Shown here: positions 56,101 through 63,447 of the stretch, piece by piece
Numbering within the stretch: the first letter of the stretch is position 1
Layout of the letters: every line of letters starts with the position of its first letter
DNA from: Pseudomonas sp. Irchel 3H7
Lineage (GTDB): Bacteria; Pseudomonadota; Gammaproteobacteria; Pseudomonadales; Pseudomonadaceae
Length of the DNA stretch: 64,000 nt
Assembly (NCBI RefSeq): GCF_900187605.1
Contig: NZ_FYEA01000008.1
Location: 124,001 to 188,000 of the forward strand
Reading direction: 5' to 3'
The notes under the pieces: model-generated
Told to the model about the DNA's origin: nothing
Databases searched by the model: none
What the model saw: the letters and a program-made list of their open reading frames with translations, nothing else
Position numbers and translations under genes: made by a program

Positions 56101-56240
56101 GCGCCAGCTCGGCGAGCCAACAGGCGATCGGTACTGGCGTGATCGGCGGGATGATTACCGCAACGCTGGCGGTGATCTTCGTGCCGGTCTTCTTCGTCGT
56201 GGTCATGAAACTCGTACAACGATTCACCAAACCCCACTGA
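53142..56240 (+). CDS. RND efflux inner-membrane transporter, HAE1 (MexN-like)
   Basis: A 1032-residue proton-driven pump, 15 bases after the adaptor. It begins MPQFFIDRPVFAWVVALFILLAG and carries the TM4 acid pair GILVDDAIVVVENVERIM used in proton relay. The periplasmic porter domains and the TM10-12 region (GLITIIGLSAKNAILIIEFAKSLYDEG) are complete. Substrates are probably amphiphilic drugs; specificity is not visible. Two-component genes lie divergently. Confidence 0.92.
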   Translation: MPQFFIDRPVFAWVVALFILLAGALAIPQLPVAQYPDVAPPQIEIYAVYPGASAQTVDESVVSLIEEELNGADHLLYFESQSSLGSATIKATFQPGTNPELAQVDVQNRLKVVESRLPQAVNQQGLQVEKVSSGFLLLITLTSSDGKLDDVALSDYLARNVMNEIKRLEGVGKAQLYGAERAMRIWIDPQKLIAFNLTPADVNEAIVAQNAQVSAGSIGDLPNPSNQEITATILVKGQLSTPQEFADIVLKANRDGSTVRIGDVARVEIGSQEYQFGTRLNGKPSTAVGVQLSPGANALNTATLVRAKMDELARYFPAGVEYKIPYDTSPFVKVSITKVVYTLGEAMLLVFAVMFLFLQNVRYTLIPTLVVPVALMGTFATMLALGFSINVLTMFGMVLAIGILVDDAIVVVENVERIMATEGLSPKEATRKAMTQITGAIIGITLVLVAVFIPMAFMQGSVGVIYQQFSLSMATSILFSAFLALTLTPALCATLLKPIAKGEHHEKSGFFGWFNRRFERLTDRYQGWVGYALKRSGRYLLIYVVLLIGLGLCFARLPSSFLPVEDQGYTITDIQLPPGATKNRTVAVAEQLEAHNAGEPGISDSVVILGFSFSGSGQNAALAFSTLKDWSQRGSDDSASSIADRANIALSEIKDAMAFSVLPPPVDGLGTSSGFEFRLQDRGGLGHATLMQARTELLAAAEKSKVLMNVRESALAEAPQVQLVVDRKQANALGVSFADIGNVLSTAVGSSYINDFPNQGRMQRVVVQAEGDQRSQVADLLKMHVRNNAGHMVPLSAFVQANWIQGPAQLTRYNGYPAIAISGEPSPGHSTGEAMAEIERLVAQGPKGLGQEWTGLSLQERLSGNQAPILLGLSLLVVFLCLAALYESWSIPTSVLLVVPLGVLGAVLAVTLRGMPNDVFFKVGLITIIGLSAKNAILIIEFAKSLYDEGHDLIDATLQAARLRLRPIVMTSLAFILGVVPLAIATGASSASQQAIGTGVIGGMITATLAVIFVPVFFVVVMKLVQRFTKPH

Positions 56241-56248
56241 TCCAAACT

Positions 56249-56326
56249 GCAGGAGCTGCCGCAGGCTGCGATCTTTTGACTTTGCTTTTAGAAGATCAAA
56301 AGATCGCAGCCTTCGGCAGCTCCTAC
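56249..56326. repeat. REP inverted pair, family A
   Basis: 'gcaggagctgccgcaggctgcgatcttttga' facing its complement, between the pump and the DUF1345 gene. Confidence 0.85.
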
Positions 56327-56381
56327 AAAAGCAGGGTTGCGTACGCTATGGTGCAGAGACAGTTCACCAACGTGAGTCCCC

Positions 56382-57023
56382 ATGCGCTTCCTCGCCCGCA
56401 CCCACCCTCGCCTGTCTGCCGCCGCCCTCCTCGGCCTTGCCACCGGTCTCCTGGTCCCCGCCGATTCCATCGTCAGCAAAATCCTCATCGGCTGGAACGC
56501 TGGCGTCTGGACTTACCTGATCCTGATGTTCTGGCTGACCGTGCGCGCCAAGGCCCCGGACGTCAAACGCATCGCTGAAGTCGAAGACGAAAATGCCGGG
56601 CTGGTGCTGTTCGTGGTGTGCATCGCCGCGCTGGCGAGTTTGGCGACCATCACCTTCGAGCTGGCTGGCAGCAAGGACCTGGAAACCACGCGCAAGCTCC
56701 TTCATTACGGTTTCACCGCGCTGACGGTAATTGGTTCGTGGCTGCTGATCGGGGTGATTTTCTGCGTGCATTACGCAAGGTTGTATTACACCTGGGACGG
56801 CAAGGAACCGGCGTTGCGCTTCGCCGAAGGGCTGACCACGCCCAACTATTGGGACTTCCTGTATTTCTCGTTCACCATCGGCGTGGCGGTGCAGACAGCA
56901 GATGTCGGCGTGGCGACACGGGATATTCGCAAAATCGTTTTGGCGCAATCACTGATCGGATTTGTGTTCAACACGGCTATTTTGGGATTTTCAATCAATA
57001 TCGCGGCAGGACTGTTTGGCTGA
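56382..57023 (+). CDS. DUF1345 membrane protein
   Basis: A 213-residue protein with five hydrophobic segments and the DUF1345 features: RFLARTHPRLSAAALLGLATGLL at the start, WNAGVWTYLILMFW, and NYWDFLYFSFTIGVAVQTADVGV near the end. Function unknown. It is not clearly joined to its neighbours. Confidence 0.87.
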   Translation: MRFLARTHPRLSAAALLGLATGLLVPADSIVSKILIGWNAGVWTYLILMFWLTVRAKAPDVKRIAEVEDENAGLVLFVVCIAALASLATITFELAGSKDLETTRKLLHYGFTALTVIGSWLLIGVIFCVHYARLYYTWDGKEPALRFAEGLTTPNYWDFLYFSFTIGVAVQTADVGVATRDIRKIVLAQSLIGFVFNTAILGFSINIAAGLFG

Positions 57024-57167
57024 TTATTTTATTGTCCACCGAGACTGTCCTTCCAAGCGGGCGGCGTAGATCCGCTAACCTGATGATCGGGAGCCTGAAC
57101 CGTTTAAATCACGTTCCCCATCAAAACTAACCTTCGCCAATAACCAAATTTCGGAAATCACACTTCT

Positions 57168-57209
57168 GGCCAACTGTAAACTGTCAAGTCTGACAGTTTA
57201 CAGTTGGCC
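57168..57209. promoter_or_regulatory. Perfect 19-base palindrome with lux-box-like core
   Basis: Two perfectly complementary 19-base arms around an AGTC centre. The core CTGTCA-AGTC-TGACAG (57181-57196) obeys the CT-N12-AG rule of lux boxes. It lies about 90 bases before the 162-residue gene and has no T tract, so an operator is more likely than a terminator. Confidence 0.55.
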
Positions 57210-57287
57210 TCATTAGCGCTCTGATAGCTCATCCCGAAAGTTTCCTTTAATCACGGGATATCTCGTCATGACATGGAGACCGCAAAA

Positions 57288-57776
57288 ATGATCAATAAAA
57301 TTCTCAAACGTAGAAATGCAATCGGCACAGGTGAGTGTGTAGGGACAATCAACGCCGTAGAACAGTTTGAAGCAAGCCTGGTTGAACTCTCCGAGCAAAC
57401 CTTCCCGCTGCCGCACGGTGAGGCCTACGTAATGTTTGCCCGTCAGCGTAAAACGGACTTTACAACCAAAGAAATCACCCTGTCCTTCTCCAAAAACCTG
57501 CCGAATGACAGCTACGAACTGACACCAACATCCCATGAGGTTCGCCTGACATTTGTCGACAACAGCGATCCAGCCAAGCCTGTAACTTATACTCAGCGTT
57601 CGGGGGCAGCCATCATCGCTTATGATCCTGATTCCGCTACTCTTTCCGGGAACTTGAACAACGTCGTGGTGGAGAATCGAGACGACGATGTGGAGAAAGA
57701 ACTAACCTTGGAGGTTAGATTCTCAGCAAAGGGAGACATCGTGAAGTTGCGTGGATATCGGTCGATCGCCGCATAA
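57288..57776 (+). CDS. Unknown 162-residue protein
   Basis: The ATG at 57288 follows a GGAG box; ATG 57273 overlaps that box and is less likely. The protein has no signal peptide or TM segment. It is rich in beta-like strands (EAYVMFARQRKTDF, ITLSFSKNLPNDSYEL, HEVRLTFVDNSDPAKPVTYT, KELTLEVRFSAKGDIVKLRGYRSIAA). The spacing of FSKNLP and LTFVD suggests an Ig-like fold. I recognise no family. A striking palindrome stands upstream, shared in part with the beta-rich gene at 62428, and the autotransporter lies convergent downstream. Confidence 0.72.
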   Translation: MINKILKRRNAIGTGECVGTINAVEQFEASLVELSEQTFPLPHGEAYVMFARQRKTDFTTKEITLSFSKNLPNDSYELTPTSHEVRLTFVDNSDPAKPVTYTQRSGAAIIAYDPDSATLSGNLNNVVVENRDDDVEKELTLEVRFSAKGDIVKLRGYRSIAA

Positions 57777-57793
57777 CCATAATGCCGGCAAAC

Positions 57794-57823
57794 AAAAAAA
57801 AGGAAGCTTTTGCTTCCTTTTTT
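57794..57823. terminator. Bidirectional intrinsic terminator
   Basis: A stem AAAAAAAGGAAGC/GCTTCCTTTTTT with a TTTT loop, T-rich on both strands. It separates the 162-residue gene from the convergent autotransporter gene. Confidence 0.85.
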
Positions 57824-57833
57824 ATTGCCTCGT

Positions 57834-60083
57834 TTACCAAATATAGCGAATTCCGATGTTGGCACCCAAGGGCTGCTCAAAGTACCGGCCGTTGCTGTAC
57901 TCGAAATCGGCATGCACGCTGAAACTTCTGGCTATCGCTACAGCGACGCCAGCACCCAGTTCCCCACGAGAGCCGGACAGGTCATTGTTGAACACATTGT
58001 TATTCACCTGGACTTCATTGTTCTTTGCAAACTCATGTGCCCAGGCAAGTCGAATATAAGGCTGTACAGTCCGCCCCTGATCCAGTTCGATATTTCGACC
58101 GGCAGTGACACCCACTTTACCGATGAATGAACGAGTTCGATCACCCTCTGCCTGCAGGTCATTACTCAAGGAATAATCCTTGCCCTCAATGACCACTGCA
58201 GACCATTGCGTGTAGGGCTCCAGGAAGTTTCCGTCAGCAAGACTGATGTGTTTACCGATTTCCACCGAACCACCGACCCCGGAATTGTCGTAATCACCCT
58301 TGGCCCGCGTTCCATCACTCAGCCCCACCTTGGCATCATTATTGAAGCGGTTGGCCTTCAATACTCCATCAAAGTAATAACCGGTTTGCGCATCCAGCCA
58401 GGTCAAGTAGCCACCCACATAGTAGCTGTCCACGCTCCCGGAGGTGCCTGCGTCAAGATCGAGGTCGGATTGACTCTGGCCTGCCATCACCCCGACCAAC
58501 CACTGCCCGTCACCCACCGGCAGCGGCGCATCCGCTCCTAAAGTAAACCCGCTCTGGCGTTGCTGATAGCCAACACCCGAGCCATCGGCGATGTTGTACT
58601 TGTTGGTGTAAGTACGCCCCCACGCGCCGGATTGACCACCATTGAAGCGCAATTCGCCCATACGCGTGCGCAATGAGGTCAACTCGCCCAGCCATACCGT
58701 TGAGGCCGTGTTGAACAGAGCGAGCACTGAGCGAGCCCCAGGACTGATGGTCCGCGTGCTGGGATCGAGTATCCAGTCGTTGCCACTTTTCGCCAGACCA
58801 TAGGAATACGTCCCCAGATCGACATCACGGCTCATGAAAAACCGAGCGTCGCCGCCTGCGGTTTGCACCACGCGGACAGGTTGTCCGCTAGCAGGGTCAA
58901 GACCACTGCTGGCAATCAGCAGTTCATGTGTCCCTTGGGCGGTGCCCGTGACATTCAACACATCCGTTTCACCCGTGGTGAAGTTGGTGCCCATCACAAA
59001 ACGGCCATTGCCAGACAAGGACGTTACGTTGAGTTGATAAAAGGCGTCGGTAGCCCCGAAGACCACCGAGCCACCGTTGTTCAGGCTCAACTGGTCGATA
59101 CTGCTATTACCCGTCAGTACCCACTGGGAACTGTCATTGATCGTGGCGCTGGCCACATTTTGCAATTGGCCCGTCAGCTTCGAGTTGTTTTGCAGAGTCA
59201 AGTTTGTGGTGCTGCCCTGCTCCGTGACGATGTCACCATTGAGCGTACTGTCGTTGACCACCAGCGAGGCATCCGCCCCGCCTCGGACATCCAGTAAGGT
59301 GCCGTTGCCGGCGAGCAAGCGCGAGTTGGTCAACGTAATGGCCGCTGTGGAATCCGTGGTGTTAGCAAAGTTGACCAGAATGGCAGCGCCGGTTTTGCCT
59401 TGCACTGTAGTGTTCTCAAGATTCAACGTCGCCGGTTGAACCTTGTTGAGATCGGAATCGATGACGACGCCTTCCCGACCACCAATGATAGAGCTGTTTC
59501 GGGCCGTCGCTTTACCGCTATTCAGCCGAAGTCCGTAGCTGCTGGCTCCGGTCCCGAGAAGGTCGGAATCGCTGAGGTTCAGGACGCTGAAGGCACTGAC
59601 CAACGCTCCCCCGGTCACACCAGTGATCTTCGTGCCATTGGTAACAGAAACACTGGAGCCGTCCTGTGTATTGGCATCGCGAACCACTTGGAGTCCCACA
59701 CGATTTCCGGTAATCGAACTGCTGTCGATCGTCGCTTGAGAGCTACTTAAAAAGACCGCCGCCAAGCCCCCGGTAGCCGAAACGGTCGCATTGCTCAGAT
59801 TGACCGTTGACCCTTCGCGAGCCGATATCTGCTGCGTTGTGCTACCAGGATTCACGATCAACGTGGAATTTTCAGAGTTGATGGACAGCGTTTGCGCGCC
59901 GTTGACCGTCAGCGTGGCGCTCTGGGAAAGGTCCCATCGTTCCGGCGTGCCACCGTTTACCGTTTCCTCGCGACCCACGACCGGAGCCGCGCTGGCGCAG
60001 GCACTCAAAATTGCCAACAACGAAGGGCTCAAAACTATGTAACGCCGCGAACGGCCTGGACCCGACAATGACTTACCCCGCAT
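57834..60083 (-). CDS. Pertactin-type autotransporter (type Va)
   Basis: The ATG at 60083 (AGGT seven bases before) gives 749 residues; an earlier in-frame ATG lies at 60128. A long basic signal region (GRSRRYIVLSPSLLAILSAC) leads to a passenger of beta-helix repeats (VNLSNATVSATGG, INDSSQWVLTGNSSIDQLSLNNGG, VTSLSGNGRFVMG, and LLIASSG), the pertactin/AidA pattern. The C-terminal ~270 residues form the beta-barrel (LRTRMGELRFNGGQSGAWGR) and end NIGIRYIW, aromatic-terminated. The passenger may adhere to surfaces or be released. Its function is not specified. Confidence 0.9.
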   Translation of the reverse strand: MRGKSLSGPGRSRRYIVLSPSLLAILSACASAAPVVGREETVNGGTPERWDLSQSATLTVNGAQTLSINSENSTLIVNPGSTTQQISAREGSTVNLSNATVSATGGLAAVFLSSSQATIDSSSITGNRVGLQVVRDANTQDGSSVSVTNGTKITGVTGGALVSAFSVLNLSDSDLLGTGASSYGLRLNSGKATARNSSIIGGREGVVIDSDLNKVQPATLNLENTTVQGKTGAAILVNFANTTDSTAAITLTNSRLLAGNGTLLDVRGGADASLVVNDSTLNGDIVTEQGSTTNLTLQNNSKLTGQLQNVASATINDSSQWVLTGNSSIDQLSLNNGGSVVFGATDAFYQLNVTSLSGNGRFVMGTNFTTGETDVLNVTGTAQGTHELLIASSGLDPASGQPVRVVQTAGGDARFFMSRDVDLGTYSYGLAKSGNDWILDPSTRTISPGARSVLALFNTASTVWLGELTSLRTRMGELRFNGGQSGAWGRTYTNKYNIADGSGVGYQQRQSGFTLGADAPLPVGDGQWLVGVMAGQSQSDLDLDAGTSGSVDSYYVGGYLTWLDAQTGYYFDGVLKANRFNNDAKVGLSDGTRAKGDYDNSGVGGSVEIGKHISLADGNFLEPYTQWSAVVIEGKDYSLSNDLQAEGDRTRSFIGKVGVTAGRNIELDQGRTVQPYIRLAWAHEFAKNNEVQVNNNVFNNDLSGSRGELGAGVAVAIARSFSVHADFEYSNGRYFEQPLGANIGIRYIW

Positions 60084-60243
60084 AGTGAATACCTGCTGTC
60101 TGACTGGTGAAATGGCAGTCGTAGCCATTCCTGGAGGGGCGCAAGGCTATAGAGAAGACTCATAAATTTATGTAGGACTTATCCTCAGTTAGTTGGCGAA
60201 ATCTCATTCTGGCTAGAAAATTGAATACCAGATGTCAGTAACC

Positions 60244-60281
60244 GGGGGAGGCGGTCACAAACTTTGAGATCACGCCCCCCA
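60244..60281 (-). terminator. Possible terminator of the 60292 gene
   Basis: An imperfect GC-rich hairpin (GGGGGGCGTGATC against GTGACCGCCTCCCCC on the reverse strand) ten bases after the stop. No T tract. Tentative. Confidence 0.35.
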
Positions 60282-60291
60282 CAATCACCCA

Positions 60292-62340
60292 TTATGGATT
60301 TGGAACGGGAATAAATTCCTCACAAAAACGACCTTGACTGTCATCCAGATCCAGTGTGTTCTCAGCAGGCAGCGAGTCTGGTGTCGGATTATTACCAGCT
60401 CCCCCGCGGGAAATGGAATAAGTCACCTTGGCAAGTTGCATATGAGCCGGTTTGAAATCTTCCTCGTAATCACCAATATTGATTAGCGCACCACCGGTAG
60501 GAAATGTCCCCGAGATTGGGTAAGTCGCCGTTGCTTCAGTATCGGGAATAGGTTTCGTCGGGTCCGCCCGTTCAAATGCCTGATACTTCAAAGTAATGGT
60601 TTCACCATCGACCGTATACGTATTGGGCAATACACGAACGAGCAAATTTCGTCTCGCGGTACCATCATTTGGGACAGTCTCCGTAGGGAAGTTCAAGGTG
60701 GAGCATCCAATCCTTCTTACCGACCCCGCCAGCCCCAATATTACCGGCGCAGCCATTTCAATCGGGAATGGCTCGACCGGGATATCCCTCGGTCTCGACG
60801 GAGTTGGGTTGTTCGAGCCCGGAGTGTAGAGGGTATACCGTAGAACCTTGGACCCACTTTCCTGCTGTTGAATAACAGACCACGGAATGACACGAGTTAT
60901 GTCCGTGCCCTCTTGACCTGTTGTTAACGCAATGGGGTCGCCAATCTGGATGTCGTCATAAAACAGATCGATCAGCCAACCTTCTTCTGTCGCGGGGGCA
61001 GCAAAAAGTTTGATAGTCGCAGTAATGGCGTTATCTCCGTAATCACCCTCCTCGATTGCGTTGTCAGTACCCGCAGTTGTCTTCAGCGTTGGCGCCTCCA
61101 GACCAATGGTTATTGGATCCGGACCGATATATGAAATATCAACATCGATTTCAACGTTTGAGTCAGCCAACGTACGGATACCACGAAACATCTTAAAACT
61201 GACATCGGTTTTAACGATGCCATCGGTATCGCCGTATACCTGCTTGACCAGATCATAGGGGGCGTAAAACGTCAGTTCGGTATTGGCACCCACGCGCTGT
61301 TCGGTGCCTACCTGTTGCCCCCCCCAGTAGCCGGCAATCGTATCCGCTGGAGCATTGGGAGTAGGCACTTTGACCTTGAACTCCACACCTTGAGGATCAA
61401 ACTGAGTGTCTGCAAGATCGATCAAGTTGTCGCCATCGGTACCATTTGCCAGCGTGACAATCGGTGGTACCACCGTATCGGGATCGGGATCCTTGGCATG
61501 TTGAACGGTACGCTGACTGAAGTTTGATCGGCGTCCTTCATTTCCCGGCAGATCTTTGGACACATAAATAAGCTGATTAGGCCCATCAGTGGCATCGACA
61601 AACACTTTGACTTCAATTGCAGCTTCCCGAGCCGCCGACAGTACATCATTAAATACGGGAGTATCGCGGCCGGGATCCGGCGCAGGCCCGAAGAAAAATC
61701 TGTAAACGTCAGTTGCCTCGTAGTTTGCGGGAATCACGGGCTTGACGATGATATGGGTTTTGCCTTCGAGGTAGGCTTCATCAATGGGAACACTCGGCCC
61801 TAAATCGGTAGGCCATGTAGGCGCTCCGGGGGTTCGGTCGGAGGGCGGGGTTTTTACTCTGTAGGGCGGTGTAAGATCGATGGCGAAGGTAGCGGTACTG
61901 GATGCGACATCATTAATACCGCCAGCAAAGAAAATATATCGGAACTCCCATTGGGTAGGCGCTTCGGGTGTAAGCTCCTCTCTAAACAAGCTGCGTCGAA
62001 TCTTGTAGGGCACCGTCCAGTCTCGACCAGTGACCGCACCGGGAATAATATACGGAGAGTCTGGATCCGCTGGATCAACAACGTCCAGCCACGTCGTCGT
62101 ACCTGCTATTCGAATCTGTGGTTGAAATGAATCATCGTCGTCCTCAATTACCGGCTTTGGTACCACATATTCCAAATCACCGTTAAGAGAAGCAATCGGG
62201 ATGCGCAAATCAGGAGCTAGTGTTTGCGCAGGGAATGTAACAGCCAATGGCGGATCCGCATCAATAGCGTTATGCACGGTGGACCTTGCTTTAAGCGCCG
62301 CCAGCCTGGACAGGTGTGCCTTTTTAACTATAGCGTTCAT
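60292..62340 (-). CDS. Large beta-rich protein, unknown
   Basis: ATG 62340 with GGAGAG upstream gives 682 residues; an upstream start at 62352 adds four. No signal peptide or TM is visible. The protein consists of Ig-like beta stretches (LIDLADTQFDPQGVEFKVKV, TELTFYAPYDLVKQVYG, KMFRGIRTLADSNVEIDVDI) and Pro/Thr-rich linkers. One unit (VKVPTPNAPADTIAGYWGGQQV...MFRGIRTLADSNVEIDVDIS) closely resembles the C-terminal unit of the gene just upstream. A secreted, surface or intracellular scaffold role is all open; no catalytic motif was seen. I recognise no named family. Confidence 0.72.
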   Translation of the reverse strand: MNAIVKKAHLSRLAALKARSTVHNAIDADPPLAVTFPAQTLAPDLRIPIASLNGDLEYVVPKPVIEDDDDSFQPQIRIAGTTTWLDVVDPADPDSPYIIPGAVTGRDWTVPYKIRRSLFREELTPEAPTQWEFRYIFFAGGINDVASSTATFAIDLTPPYRVKTPPSDRTPGAPTWPTDLGPSVPIDEAYLEGKTHIIVKPVIPANYEATDVYRFFFGPAPDPGRDTPVFNDVLSAAREAAIEVKVFVDATDGPNQLIYVSKDLPGNEGRRSNFSQRTVQHAKDPDPDTVVPPIVTLANGTDGDNLIDLADTQFDPQGVEFKVKVPTPNAPADTIAGYWGGQQVGTEQRVGANTELTFYAPYDLVKQVYGDTDGIVKTDVSFKMFRGIRTLADSNVEIDVDISYIGPDPITIGLEAPTLKTTAGTDNAIEEGDYGDNAITATIKLFAAPATEEGWLIDLFYDDIQIGDPIALTTGQEGTDITRVIPWSVIQQQESGSKVLRYTLYTPGSNNPTPSRPRDIPVEPFPIEMAAPVILGLAGSVRRIGCSTLNFPTETVPNDGTARRNLLVRVLPNTYTVDGETITLKYQAFERADPTKPIPDTEATATYPISGTFPTGGALINIGDYEEDFKPAHMQLAKVTYSISRGGAGNNPTPDSLPAENTLDLDDSQGRFCEEFIPVPNP

Positions 62341-62427
62341 GGTTCTCTCCATACGTTTGCATATCAGGAAATCTTTCTAATCTCTTGGTTATCCCACATT
62401 TATCACTTACCACTTTCGCTCCATACT

Positions 62428-63231
62428 TTACGGCCCGCATGGAAATTCCTCGCCAGTAACTATTCGATCAATTTTAACTACTCTGACTTTGGAGACTCCA
62501 ACGAGTCTCCGGCCGCGAAAAACCCGATACTGAACGACCGCTGAAGAGTTCTCCACCATGGGTTTTATATGAACATCGTAAGGCTCGATCACTAGCGAGT
62601 ACCCGTTTTTTATATCATTCTCGCTCAGTGGAAAACGGATGCTTTTCTTGCGAGCTCTAACGTACTCCACATTACTTCCGTTTAAACTTGGATAACCTCT
62701 CCAAAGCAACTCAACTCGATCTCCAGTTTTGAATCCCGACAAGGGGGGAACAGATACTCTAACGCCCTCCCATAAAGGTGGATCTGTGTCGCAGTTCAGA
62801 TATCCGTAGAAATCTTTATCGGGGCAATCCGGCTCATCGAGATCACGTGGAATAGGGGTGTGATCAATTGTAAGATTGCGAGGATCTGACTTTGAGAGTT
62901 GATCCGCAGTATCCAAAACCTCGTAGCGCAACTGACCAACGCCGTTAACCTGCAGAAAGCTCGCATCGATACGAATAATAAATTCTGGCTGGATGTCCGC
63001 TGCTGTGTAGGTATTTTCGATCTTGAACAGCGGCTGCCCTGGCTGATCAAAGTAAACCGTTAAAATATCCCTATCATCAGGCAGCGTTGCGTAACTGGGC
63101 CACAGGGGAATGACCACGTCGATTCCTGCCAGTAACAAATCCAGCGGGATATATCCGTCCGGGTCAATATCGGCATCTTCTACACCGATGACTCTCGGTG
63201 GATTAAAGTTTAGCGGCCCTCGGTTAGACAT
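62428..63231 (-). CDS. Beta-rich protein sharing a domain with its downstream neighbour
   Basis: A 267-residue protein with AAGGGG before the ATG. The N-terminal half (PLDLLLAGIDVVIPLWPSYA, DILTVYFDQPGQPLFKIEN) and the C-terminal half (VRVSVPPLSGFKTGDRVELLWRG, VVQYRVFRGRRLVGVSKVRVVKID) are both beta-sandwich-like. The C-terminal unit matches one in the larger protein downstream. The pair seems to be an operon, with ~85 bases between them. A lux-box-like palindrome (63311-63326) lies about 80 bases upstream. Unknown function. Confidence 0.72.
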   Translation of the reverse strand: MSNRGPLNFNPPRVIGVEDADIDPDGYIPLDLLLAGIDVVIPLWPSYATLPDDRDILTVYFDQPGQPLFKIENTYTAADIQPEFIIRIDASFLQVNGVGQLRYEVLDTADQLSKSDPRNLTIDHTPIPRDLDEPDCPDKDFYGYLNCDTDPPLWEGVRVSVPPLSGFKTGDRVELLWRGYPSLNGSNVEYVRARKKSIRFPLSENDIKNGYSLVIEPYDVHIKPMVENSSAVVQYRVFRGRRLVGVSKVRVVKIDRIVTGEEFPCGP

Positions 63232-63308
63232 ACGTCAAAGCCCCTTGATGTCTTTTGGAATTAATGAAAAGCCTCGGTCCGATTAAACGTCGTGTCAGAC
63301 TTCTTGCC

Positions 63309-63328
63309 TACTGTCATATCTGACAGGT
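63309..63328. promoter_or_regulatory. Lux-box-like palindrome
   Basis: CTGTCA-TATC-TGACAG, with CT-N12-AG spacing. It is the same 6-4-6 core as the palindrome at 57181-57196, and about 80 bases before the start of the 267-residue gene. Confidence 0.5.
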
Positions 63329-63404
63329 ATTTCGACCGTCTGTCGGAATATCGGCCTATCAGAAGATAAAATCGCTTGACGACTTTCCTGCAAATCGGAT
63401 CTCC

Positions 63405-63418
63405 TGAAACCGGTTTCA
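63405..63418. promoter_or_regulatory. PtxS operator
   Basis: Perfect palindrome TGAAACCGGTTTCA, the known recognition site of PtxS. It lies 30 bases upstream of the regulator's own start, fitting autoregulation. Confidence 0.85.
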
Positions 63419-63447
63419 GCGCATTCCTATAACAACAAGGTTCATTA

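Noticed and set aside
57168..57209. Palindrome as an intrinsic terminator
   Set aside because: No T tract, and it lies ~145 bases beyond the upstream stop codon but close to the next start; operator preferred.
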